From Gemmatimonadota bacterium (GTDB lineage Bacteria > Latescibacterota > UBA2968 > UBA8231): a stretch of DNA of 64,000 nucleotides. The number at the start of each line of letters is the position of its first letter. The stretch's first letter is position 1. Below, piece by piece: positions 35,629-43,457 of the stretch. Position numbers and translations under genes: made by a program. The stretch is from the NCBI GenBank assembly GCA_018673255.1, contig JABHDC010000048.1, forward strand, positions 35,340-99,339, in the 5' to 3' direction. The notes beneath the pieces were generated by a model that ran no database searches, was not told the DNA's origin, and was given only the letters and a program-made list of their open reading frames with translations.

Positions 35629-36863
35629 CGGAGATCGGCAAGGGCATGGAATCATCCCGGCCGATTCTGGCCGGACTCCTCGACGCACAAGTGAAAGGGC
35701 TGACGGGAATCGACCGTCAACGGGCCATCGCTGAGCGGCTCGAGCGTCGTTCGCCACAGGACCGGCAGCGGCTCGTGCAGGTCGTCGAGGCGGCGATGGT
35801 TCGTATGGCACACAACGATGCGTCGGACCTCGATCTGGGTGCTGAGGGCTGCGGTGGGCAGGTGTGGTATCGGATCCACGGCAGGAAATGCCCCGATCCG
35901 GAATTGGGACGCCTGGAACTGCTGGAGACGGATGCCCTCTGCCTGAGTCTCCTGTCTCCATCGCAGCTGGACTATCTCTTCGAGCACCGGAACCTCGACT
36001 TCTCCTACCAGATCGAGGCGGACTCGCAGCGGCATCGCTACCGCGCCGACCTCTACTTCGATCTGGATCATCTGGCGCTGAACTGCCGCTACATCGCCGA
36101 TTCGATTCGCCCCTTCAAGGAACTGGGGCTGCACCCCAATGTGGTGCGCACGATGAGCCTGGTCTCCGATCGGCAAGGTCTGGTGCTGGTCACGGGCCTG
36201 ACCGGATCCGGCAAGAGCAGCACCCTGGACAGCATCGTGGACGCCAACAACAAGACGGCAGAGGCCCACATCGTCATCATCGCGTCGCCCGTGGAAACGA
36301 TCCATCGACCACAGCGCTGCATCATCCGCCACCGCGAGGTGGGCCGTGATGTGCACTCCTTCAGAGAGGGGGCGATCCAGGCATTGCGGCAGGATCCGGA
36401 TGCCATCGTCATCGGTGAAATGCGTGACCCCGAAACCATCATCACCGCGCTGGAACTGACGGATACGGGGCACAAGGTCCTGTCGACGCTGCACACGGCA
36501 TCCGCCGTGGAGAGCATCGACCGCATCATCGGCGAATGTCCGGCGCACGAACAGGATCGTGTCCGTCAGCGACTGGCTGACACCCTGCAGTGCGTCGTGT
36601 CACAGAAGCTGATCCCTACCCTCGACGGCCAGCGCGTGCTGGCCACGGAGGTGCTGTTGGCGACGACCTCGATCCGTGCCGCCATCCGCAACAACAACAC
36701 CGTCGAGATCTATCAGATGCTGACCGAAGGTTCACAGCTTGGGATGCAGACCATGGAGCAGAACCTGCTCGGGCTGGTGACCGACGGCAGGATTTCGGAA
36801 CCAGAGGCTCGGATCTGGGCCAACAACAAGCCCCGCATGAACCAGTTGCTGGGCGTCGCCTGA
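35625..36863 (+). CDS. pilT: Type IV pilus retraction ATPase (PilT family)
   Basis: 412 aa. Walker A TGLTGSGKSS (about residues 189-198), the Asp box IVIGEMRDPETIITALE, LSTLHTASAVESIDRII, and the PilT-specific C-terminus TSIRAAIRNNNTVEIYQML followed by GMQTMEQNL and LVTDGRIS. These last features separate PilT from PilB, so the machine should retract, unlike a type II secretion system. N-terminus of about 80 residues is longer than in E. coli/Pseudomonas PilT and carries no known domain. In frame and coupled with neighbours by ATGA. Confidence 0.92.
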   Translation: MTEIGKGMESSRPILAGLLDAQVKGLTGIDRQRAIAERLERRSPQDRQRLVQVVEAAMVRMAHNDASDLDLGAEGCGGQVWYRIHGRKCPDPELGRLELLETDALCLSLLSPSQLDYLFEHRNLDFSYQIEADSQRHRYRADLYFDLDHLALNCRYIADSIRPFKELGLHPNVVRTMSLVSDRQGLVLVTGLTGSGKSSTLDSIVDANNKTAEAHIVIIASPVETIHRPQRCIIRHREVGRDVHSFREGAIQALRQDPDAIVIGEMRDPETIITALELTDTGHKVLSTLHTASAVESIDRIIGECPAHEQDRVRQRLADTLQCVVSQKLIPTLDGQRVLATEVLLATTSIRAAIRNNNTVEIYQMLTEGSQLGMQTMEQNLLGLVTDGRISEPEARIWANNKPRMNQLLGVA

Positions 36864-36874
36864 GGGAGGGGATC

Positions 36875-38518
36875 ATGGAAGCGATCGGCTTGATCCTGGA
36901 TGGAGGAGACCTGTGTCTGGCGCGCCTGCGCAAGCAACGCGGGGTCGTCGAGATTGTGGCGCTGGAACGCGTGCGTCTCTCCGGACCTGAGGAGGAGTCG
37001 CAAGCCACGACGCAGGATGAACACTACCGCGAGGTGATGGGGCTGGCCGAGGGATCTGCGTCGGGGGGTGATGAGGGAGCATCAGCCACGCATGGTTCCG
37101 GTGCCCAACTCGTGGTTTCGCACGAGGATGATGCCGAGATGGAGGCAAACCCCGTGTCCAGGGAAGAGAGGACACTGCACAACGCGCTGTTCCGCCATGC
37201 GGACAAGGGACTGCAACTGGGGATCGCCCTGGAACAGGAGGACGTGAGTTTCACCAACATCGGCCTGCCTGAACCCCTGCCGCCACGCAAGTTGCGGCGC
37301 CGGATCCGGGAGGAGCTCACCCGGATCGATCCGGCTGTTGGCGAGGAGGCTTTCGACTATGTCCCCCGTCAGGGAGACAGCGTGCTCGCTTTCTCTCACA
37401 ATGGCGAGATGGGTCTGCTGGATCGTGTACGCCGGGCAAATGAGGCGCTGGCTGATCCTCTGCGGCTGGCCCTGGTCGACGTGAACGAAGTGGCACTGAT
37501 GAATCTGTTCACGCGCCTGGTGACCTCCACGGCAGGAATGAGCGTCCTCGTCTACGTGGGAAACGAATTCAGCCGCTTGCTGTTCTTCCGCGACGGTGGA
37601 TTCCACGATCTGTCTCCTGTCATCCACGAGGGCGTCAGCGCGGTAGGCAATCTGTCGCAGTGTTACGGCCGCATCCTGGCCGAACTCGATGTGGCCGGCG
37701 TGGATGCACTGGATGGCATCTACGTCACCGGCGGCGCCGACACGGAGGAATACCGCTCCTTTTTCGAAGAGCGATTCCCGGGATGCCAGGTGCGGGGACT
37801 GCCCTATACCGGGACCATGACAGGGGACGAAGATCTGCTGCAGCAGGCCGGCGCGTATGCACTCCCCATCAGCCTGGCCTGGAAAGTCCTCGAGGCAAGG
37901 CCAACCGATCTGGCACAGACCAACTTTCTGCCCCACGACCTGCGGCGCGGGTGGATGTCGACGGCTCTGGCATGGCACGGTTGGATGTTGGTGTCTCTGT
38001 GTGCGACGAGTCTCGTCGTCGCTGTCACGGCGGCTGCCATCATTCACTCGCGCGTGACAGCGACCCGGGCCGATCTGGAATTGGTGGAGGCCCAGATCGT
38101 GGCGGTGACACCGGCGGCGATGGTCGTGGACGAGTTGGCTCGACGCATCGAAGCGGTGCAGGAACAGAGCGCTCTGGTGGACAGCCTGCGCTGCTGGGAC
38201 CTGCCGGCATCCGATCTGGTGCGGGATCTGACGATGGCGGCGAAGGAATCCAACTCGATGTGGCTGACGGATCTGACGCTGTCTGACGGGGTCTTCGCCA
38301 CCCAGGGCGTCTCTCTCTACGGCAACCGGATCCATCGCTTCGCTGAACGCCAGGTTGGCACGCAGATTCACAGCGTGGCCCTGACGACGATCCTGGGCAA
38401 GACGCTGTATGAATACGATATCTCCGGTCCCGTGCCCGTGCCCGTGCCCGTGCCCGTGCCCGTGGTCGACGGCGCCTCGGTTGCTGCCACGGCGGCAGAC
38501 AGGGAAGCGACACCATGA
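36875..38518 (+). CDS. PilM-PilN-type fusion (GspL-like) assembly protein
   Basis: 547 aa from ATG 36875 with GGGAGGGG in front. Residues about 1-330 have actin-like PilM character (EAIGLILDGGDLCLARL, LALVDVNEVALMNLF, GIYVTGGADTEEYRSFFEERF). A transmembrane helix follows at about 369-391 (MLVSLCATSLVVAVTAAAIIHS), then a periplasmic coiled part like PilN with DLTLSDGVFATQGVSLYG. In typical systems PilM and PilN are separate; here they are one chain, as in GspL. The C-terminus contains a six-fold repeat of Val-Pro encoded by a hexamer array. Coupled to PilO by ATGA. Confidence 0.78.
   Translation: MEAIGLILDGGDLCLARLRKQRGVVEIVALERVRLSGPEEESQATTQDEHYREVMGLAEGSASGGDEGASATHGSGAQLVVSHEDDAEMEANPVSREERTLHNALFRHADKGLQLGIALEQEDVSFTNIGLPEPLPPRKLRRRIREELTRIDPAVGEEAFDYVPRQGDSVLAFSHNGEMGLLDRVRRANEALADPLRLALVDVNEVALMNLFTRLVTSTAGMSVLVYVGNEFSRLLFFRDGGFHDLSPVIHEGVSAVGNLSQCYGRILAELDVAGVDALDGIYVTGGADTEEYRSFFEERFPGCQVRGLPYTGTMTGDEDLLQQAGAYALPISLAWKVLEARPTDLAQTNFLPHDLRRGWMSTALAWHGWMLVSLCATSLVVAVTAAAIIHSRVTATRADLELVEAQIVAVTPAAMVVDELARRIEAVQEQSALVDSLRCWDLPASDLVRDLTMAAKESNSMWLTDLTLSDGVFATQGVSLYGNRIHRFAERQVGTQIHSVALTTILGKTLYEYDISGPVPVPVPVPVPVVDGASVAATAADREATP
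38431..38464 (+). repeat. Hexanucleotide tandem repeat in PilMN gene
   Basis: CGTGCC repeated 5.7 times without error, coding alternating Pro-Val near the C-terminus of the PilM-PilN-type protein. Unit changes keep the frame, so slippage would alter linker length without stopping translation. Confidence 0.9.
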
Positions 38519-39393
38519 GTCGTCGAACAATCCACAGTGTGTTGCTCGGCGTGCTGCTCCTCATCCTGATCGCCGGTTCCTACAGCTGGGTTCATGCCCA
38601 TCTGTATGTCGACTACCAGGCGCTGGAGGAGACTCGGCGCGGCCGTATCGCCGACTACGATGAACTTCGAGGGCTGGTGGATCGACACGACGTATTCGCC
38701 GACTCGCTGACCCGGGCGCTGGATACACTGCGTGGCCGATCGAAGGTTGTGCTCGCCCGCGAGAATTCGAAGATCACCTTCGAGTATCTGAATGAGCTGG
38801 CCACCGTGAATGGGCGCCACATGCGCCTGAACCTGGTCACCGGCCGGCGTCACGAATTCGATCGCTACCAGAGCACGAGTTACATGATCGAGGGTGAAGC
38901 GTCATTCCATCATCTGTTTGCCTTCCTGTGGAAGCTCGAACACTACAAACGGCTGTATACGATCGAGTCTCTGCACTGGCAGGAAACGACGCGCTCCGAG
39001 GGCCGCGACAGCGCACCGCGGAGTCTGGTCAAGTTCCGCATGGCCATCACGGGGTACGGCACCGGATCGCAGTGGAGTGAGGATACAACCCTCATCGACG
39101 AGGGGCAGCCGGAGCCCCTGGAACACAATCCCTTCCGGCCCCTCGTGCGCGACTACATCCCGCCGAATTTGAGAAATCTGCTGGATGTCGATCATGCCCA
39201 GTTGCAGGGGCTGAGTGATGATCGGGCCTTCCTCCTGGATCACCAACAGAAGCTTCAGGTGATGCGCGAGGGAGATGCCGTGTATCTCGGGCTCCTGACG
39301 GACATCGACAAGCAGGGACGCTACGCGGAGTTCACGCTCAACAAGGGCGGCTTCATCGAGAAAGTCGTCCTGCGTCTGCCACAGCGCCGCTGA
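38515..39393 (+). CDS. PilO/GspM-like assembly protein
   Basis: 292 aa. One N-terminal transmembrane helix (VLLGVLLLILIAGSYSWVH, about 9-27), then a coiled-coil stretch and a ferredoxin-like fold with LTGRRHEFDRYQSTSYMIEGEASFHHLFAFLWKLE, the common PilO pattern ending in short helices. It partners PilN in the inner-membrane alignment complex. About 100 residues longer than most PilO proteins; the C-terminal extra with RDYIPPNLRNLLDVD could correspond to a PilP-like function, since no separate PilP gene is seen. This PilP suggestion is speculative. Confidence 0.7.
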   Translation: MSRRTIHSVLLGVLLLILIAGSYSWVHAHLYVDYQALEETRRGRIADYDELRGLVDRHDVFADSLTRALDTLRGRSKVVLARENSKITFEYLNELATVNGRHMRLNLVTGRRHEFDRYQSTSYMIEGEASFHHLFAFLWKLEHYKRLYTIESLHWQETTRSEGRDSAPRSLVKFRMAITGYGTGSQWSEDTTLIDEGQPEPLEHNPFRPLVRDYIPPNLRNLLDVDHAQLQGLSDDRAFLLDHQQKLQVMREGDAVYLGLLTDIDKQGRYAEFTLNKGGFIEKVVLRLPQRR

Positions 39394-39410
39394 CTGAAGA
39401 GGAAGATCTC

Positions 39411-40646
39411 ATGCCACGATGGCTCCTCACTTCCATGATCCTGCTGCTGGCCATTGCGAGCCTGGCACGGACGCCTTCGGCACCGCGGCGTCAATACGTG
39501 TCGCTGGCCGGTACCGTGTCGTTATCGAGGGGCATGCCATTCTACCAGGCCATGCAGGCCCTGAGCGAAATCAGCGCCCGCCTGGCTCAGAAGGTGATCG
39601 TCGACGACCGCGAACGAACCTTCCCCATTGGCGTGGAGATCACCGACATGCCGTGGCGGGATGCGCTGGACATCCTGGTCAAACTGCACGGTCTGCAATC
39701 GCAGGAATTCCACACCTACATCCGCGTGCTGGGGGCAGACGGACGGGGAACGGTCAAGGACCGGGAGAAGGAGCGGCCCCACTATACATCGTCGCGCCGG
39801 GAAGTGGAGATCAGTGCCCTGTTCTTCGAGGCAGATCGCCGCAAGCTGCGCGACCATGGCGTCAACTGGGGCGCGGCGATCAAGCGCGGTACGTGGATCC
39901 AGGGCGTCGAGCACGCAATCCCCGGTCAGGTGAGCGTCACCATCCAGCAGCAACAGCAACAACAGCAGGGGGCCTCCGCGGGCGGGGAAGGGGGCGAAGG
40001 GGAAGAGCAACTTCGTGAGGGACTGACGGCGCTGATCCGGTTGCTGGAATCGCGTTCGGTGGGCAACGTGCTGGCTAGTCCCAGCATTCAGGTGCTGGAC
40101 GGTGACGAAGGCCGTGTGCAGGTCGGGCAGGACTTCTCCGTCAAGCAGATCGACTTCGCGGGCAACGTCACTGACAACTTCATCAGCACCGGGCTCATTC
40201 TGCATGTTTCGCCAACGGTCGTCCTCGAAGACAGTCTCTCCTTCATCCACCTGTCGGTGACGGCAGAGCGCAGTTCTGTATCACCGGGGGCCGTGTCGAC
40301 GATCGTCAACAAGACGCAGGCTTCGACATCGCTGATGCTTCTCGACGGCGAGCGTGCGGTCATTGCAGGACTGTACACGACGAGTGAGATCATCGACCGA
40401 GCTGGGATCCCGATTCTGAAGGATTTGCCCTGGTGGTTTCTCGGCATCCGATACCTGGCGGGCACGACGATCAGGGAGAATTCGCAGAAAGAATTGATCA
40501 TCATCCTACGCGCGTCTCTGGTGCCAGAGCTGGCTGTTCGCCGGATCGAAGCCTCGCACAATCTGGACTACCTCGAGGAGAATCGGCAGATCATGCGCCA
40601 GCGTCTCGAGGAATCCGAACCATCGAAGGGGCAGTCGTCGAGGTGA
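39411..40646 (+). CDS. pilQ: Type IV pilus secretin (PilQ/GspD family)
   Basis: 411 aa, short for a secretin. Signal peptide (MPRWLLTSMILLLAIASLA), then an STN-like N-domain (VIVDDRERTFPIGVEITDMPWRDALDILVKLHGL). The C-terminal secretin domain contains NVLASPSIQVLDGDEG, IDFAGNVTDNFISTGLILHVSPTV and TIVNKTQASTSLMLLDGERAVIAGLY, and ends ELIIILRASLV. It forms the outer-membrane exit ring. No AMIN or multiple N-domains, making the periplasmic part compact. An eight-residue poly-Gln run lies in a Gly/Glu-rich linker before the secretin domain. Last gene of the operon. Confidence 0.9.
   Translation: MPRWLLTSMILLLAIASLARTPSAPRRQYVSLAGTVSLSRGMPFYQAMQALSEISARLAQKVIVDDRERTFPIGVEITDMPWRDALDILVKLHGLQSQEFHTYIRVLGADGRGTVKDREKERPHYTSSRREVEISALFFEADRRKLRDHGVNWGAAIKRGTWIQGVEHAIPGQVSVTIQQQQQQQQGASAGGEGGEGEEQLREGLTALIRLLESRSVGNVLASPSIQVLDGDEGRVQVGQDFSVKQIDFAGNVTDNFISTGLILHVSPTVVLEDSLSFIHLSVTAERSSVSPGAVSTIVNKTQASTSLMLLDGERAVIAGLYTTSEIIDRAGIPILKDLPWWFLGIRYLAGTTIRENSQKELIIILRASLVPELAVRRIEASHNLDYLEENRQIMRQRLEESEPSKGQSSR
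39945..39968 (+). repeat. Poly-glutamine codon run in the secretin gene
   Basis: Eight consecutive CAG/CAA codons (mixed, so not a pure slippage tract), encoding Gln8 in the linker between the N-domain and the secretin domain. Confidence 0.85.
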
Positions 40647-40652
40647 TTCAGG

Positions 40653-40668
40653 TGTGATATAGCTCACA
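40653..40668. promoter_or_regulatory. Perfect CRP-type palindrome upstream of the sigma-54 activator
   Basis: TGTGATATAGCTCACA is TGTGA-N6-TCACA, exactly the symmetric CRP consensus. It is 7 bp after the secretin stop and 77 bp before the activator start, a suitable position for regulating that promoter. Binding by a CRP homologue is inferred; none with a DNA-binding domain lies in the window. Confidence 0.6.
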
Positions 40669-40744
40669 ATTCGACGGGTGACTCGCCTCACGACCCTCGA
40701 GCGGGCGGTGGCGTATCGTATGGGCCATGAAGGAGGGATTCTCC

Positions 40745-41800
40745 ATGACCAATGCGATCACCATGCTCGAAAAGCCCAACTGGACGGGCGCCCCTGCCGA
40801 ACCCCCATTACAACCCGAAGGACTCATCGGGACCAGTGCTGCCATGTTGCGCGTCCTGGTTCGTCTGCGCCGTGTTGCCGCCTCCAGTGCGACGGTTCTC
40901 ATCCGCGGCGAAAGTGGTACCGGGAAAGAAGTCGTGGCCCATGCCATTCACCGGATGGGCCCGGCGCCGGACAGCCCATTTGTCACGCTGGACTGCTCAA
41001 GCATACCCCCCACGCTGATGGAATCGATCCTGTTCGGACACGAGCGGGGTGCTTTCACCGACGCACGGCAACGCTCCGAGGGGCTGCTGGCTGCTGCCGA
41101 TGGGGGTACGCTGTTCCTCGATGAACTGGGTTTGATGCCGGTGGAGCTTCAGGCCAAGTTGCTCAATGTGCTCGAGACGCAGACCTTCCGACGTGTCGGC
41201 GGCACGCAGGAGTTGTCCGTCGCCGTACGTTTCCTAGCGGCGACGAACGAGCCGCTGGAGCGTGCCGTGGCGGAAGGGCGTTTTCGCTCAGATCTCTATT
41301 ATCGTCTCAATGTCGTACCCATCGACCTGCCGCCGCTGCGCGGACGCGAAGAGGATATCCTGCTGCTGGCGCAGCACTTTCTGGACGAATTCAAGGAGCG
41401 GGAAGGACTGCCCGACTTGAGGCTCTCGGACAATGCGTTGCGATTGCTGGCGACCAGTGACTGGCCCGGGAATGTCCGCCACCTGCGCAATGTGATAGAG
41501 CACGCCGTCGTCATGGCAGAGGGCAAAGTCATTCGTCCTGACGATCTGGCCATCGATCGCCGTGCGCCCAATGCGCCGGTGACCAACGTGCGTGTCGAGA
41601 GCAACGGAGAAGTCTGCGTCCATCTGCCGGCGGAGGGGATCTCCCTCGAGTTGCTCGAGCGCCGTATCATCGAAGCCGCCCTTCGGCACACGGGTGGCAA
41701 TGTCCTGGGTGCTGCGCGACTCCTGCGGATTTCACGAGACCGACTACGCTACCGGATCGCTAAGTACGAGATCGACACCCATACCGCAGAATTTGCCTGA
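40745..41800 (+). CDS. Sigma-54-dependent activator (AAA+/Fis type) with GAFTDA loop
   Basis: 351 aa from ATG 40745, with AAGGAGG eight nt upstream. No receiver or sensor domain precedes the AAA+ core: LIGTSAAMLRVLVRLRRVA then Walker A GESGTGKE, Walker B TLFLDELG and sensor FRSDLYYRLNV. The sigma-54-contacting loop reads GAFTDA (residues 102-107) in place of GAFTGA. The C-terminus has a Fis-type helix-turn-helix (IIEAALRHTGGNVLGAARLLRISRDRLRYRI). It should be constitutively active or controlled by partners. The position right after the pilus operon suggests control of pili. Confidence 0.88.
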   Translation: MTNAITMLEKPNWTGAPAEPPLQPEGLIGTSAAMLRVLVRLRRVAASSATVLIRGESGTGKEVVAHAIHRMGPAPDSPFVTLDCSSIPPTLMESILFGHERGAFTDARQRSEGLLAAADGGTLFLDELGLMPVELQAKLLNVLETQTFRRVGGTQELSVAVRFLAATNEPLERAVAEGRFRSDLYYRLNVVPIDLPPLRGREEDILLLAQHFLDEFKEREGLPDLRLSDNALRLLATSDWPGNVRHLRNVIEHAVVMAEGKVIRPDDLAIDRRAPNAPVTNVRVESNGEVCVHLPAEGISLELLERRIIEAALRHTGGNVLGAARLLRISRDRLRYRIAKYEIDTHTAEFA

Positions 41801-41802
41801 CC

Positions 41803-43341
41803 ATGAGAACGTTGTCGCTGAATACCGAACGTCTGCGTCGCCTGCTTGTTGAGATTCGCAAGCGGGATCTGCCGTGCGAAGTCTGTCTTGCTGAAGATGT
41901 CATCGGACCCGGCGGGGGGATCTACGTGAGAGCGCAGACACCCGTCACCACGCGGCACATCACCTGGTTCGAGAGTCGCAATCCGTCGAGCAAGAATCGT
42001 CCGACCTTCATGGAAGTCGAGATCCACCATCGTGCGGACAGCGATCCGGCCGATGTGACCACCGAACTGGCCGCCGAATTGGGTCTCAGTTCCTCTGAGG
42101 AAGGGGGCGACCGGCGCACCCGCGCCCGCGAAGCAGCCGACGCCGTGGGGGGGCAGGCCAAGACGGCGGCGAAAACCGTGCGCAATCTTCACCAGATGCT
42201 CGGCAACCGCTACACGCGCACCCAGTTGAGCGCCGTGGAAGTGGCCGGCAGCTTCCGCGAATTCGAGCGTGAGATCCGGCGATTGCACAATGTGGTGAGT
42301 GTGGCGGTCGATGAATTTCTGGGCGGCAATGCCCTCGTGATGGACTTCATCGTCGACTACGATCTCGAGCGACCCGATGTGCGCCATTCGGTTCGTGTGG
42401 GAGCCCTGGCGACGGAGCTTCGCATCCGTTCACAGGCCGAGTGTTGTGAGGACGATGCTTTCCGTCGTGAACTGGCGCATCTATTCGTGGCCGGTTTTCT
42501 CCACGATTCCGGGATGTGGAACGAGCCCTACTGCTTTGCCAAGGATCACGAAGTTCGAGGTGCAGCACTGGTCGGCGCCGTTCTGGAGGAGAAGGCACTG
42601 GCGGAGGCCGTCGAGAAACTTGTGCTGTTTCATTCTGACTGGGAAGCGCTCGCCCGTGCCGAAACCGTGTCTTTCCGCCGACTGTCTGAGGGCGATCTCT
42701 ACGAACGGTCCTTTGAGGCCCAGCAGGGGGCGGGAGGCGATTGCCTCGTGCTCAGCGAGAGCGAACGCTGCAGCGGCCTGGCCCTTGCCCTGGCCGAACG
42801 GTGGGTGAGTGATGGTGACGAAGCGCTCGTGCGCGCCCGCACGAACCGGGACGTTCTGGATAAGCTGGTTCAGGGCGTGGCGTTGCCACCCAGTGCCGAG
42901 TTCGTCACCGCCCTGTGCAACATGGAGATCGAGTGTGTCGCCCCTCGGCGAGCCTGGGTCAATCTGACCGGTACCGTACCTGTTCACTCTCCTCGCGGGA
43001 CCCGGACGGACCGGTATGTCCGTACGAAGGTCGACGGTTACACAGCAGGCAGCCTGGGGCACGATGACGATGCCTCCTCACCGCACCTGATCACACTTTT
43101 TGCTCCCGGCGCCGGAGGCAAGCGTCGTGCCCTGACCGCCATCAAACCGGATGATGAGGGTCTCTGGGAGCGGCGGGGAGCCGGTCGCCGCTGGCACATC
43201 CCGGCCGGCCGGCACCGCAGCCTGTTGTCCTGGGAAGTGACCGGCTTCCTGACTCAGGAGGAGTACGACACGATCCTGGCGCCCTATGAAGCGCAGGGCC
43301 GTCGTCGGGGGCTGCTGCCCGTGCGTGATCAGGCTGAGTGA
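41803..43341 (+). CDS. HD-domain phosphodiesterase-like protein
   Basis: 512 aa. The ATG starts 2 nt after the activator stop. Residues about 180-290 have an HD domain: DVRHSVRVGALATEL, FVAGFLHDSGMWNEP (HD) and LVLFHSDW, with the spacing of HD-GYP c-di-GMP phosphodiesterases, but the GYP motif itself is missing. Around it is an unknown N-terminal domain (IEIHHRADSDPAD) and a C-terminal about 160-residue region without recognisable features. Likely a second-messenger hydrolase or sensor partnering the activator. Which messenger is uncertain, but c-di-GMP fits the MshEN domain of PilB. Confidence 0.7.
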   Translation: MRTLSLNTERLRRLLVEIRKRDLPCEVCLAEDVIGPGGGIYVRAQTPVTTRHITWFESRNPSSKNRPTFMEVEIHHRADSDPADVTTELAAELGLSSSEEGGDRRTRAREAADAVGGQAKTAAKTVRNLHQMLGNRYTRTQLSAVEVAGSFREFEREIRRLHNVVSVAVDEFLGGNALVMDFIVDYDLERPDVRHSVRVGALATELRIRSQAECCEDDAFRRELAHLFVAGFLHDSGMWNEPYCFAKDHEVRGAALVGAVLEEKALAEAVEKLVLFHSDWEALARAETVSFRRLSEGDLYERSFEAQQGAGGDCLVLSESERCSGLALALAERWVSDGDEALVRARTNRDVLDKLVQGVALPPSAEFVTALCNMEIECVAPRRAWVNLTGTVPVHSPRGTRTDRYVRTKVDGYTAGSLGHDDDASSPHLITLFAPGAGGKRRALTAIKPDDEGLWERRGAGRRWHIPAGRHRSLLSWEVTGFLTQEEYDTILAPYEAQGRRRGLLPVRDQAE

Positions 43342-43365
43342 TCCGCCCGTTGGTCCGCCCGTTGG
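43342..43365 (+). repeat. Two tandem copies of a 12-bp unit
   Basis: TCCGCCCGTTGG occurs twice head to tail just after the HD-protein stop. Too short to judge function. Confidence 0.6.
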
Positions 43366-43457
43366 AAGGGGCCGACTTTTCGGGTCTCTTCCCTATATTA
43401 GGTCGCTCTCCTTCCCTGCGTATTTCCACTTCTGACATATGATGGCAGGCTGAATTC

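Noticed and set aside
29337..40646. Type II secretion system
   Set aside because: A PilT-type retraction ATPase with the AIRNNN-like C-terminus and PilX/PilW-like proteins favour a pilus over a secretion system.
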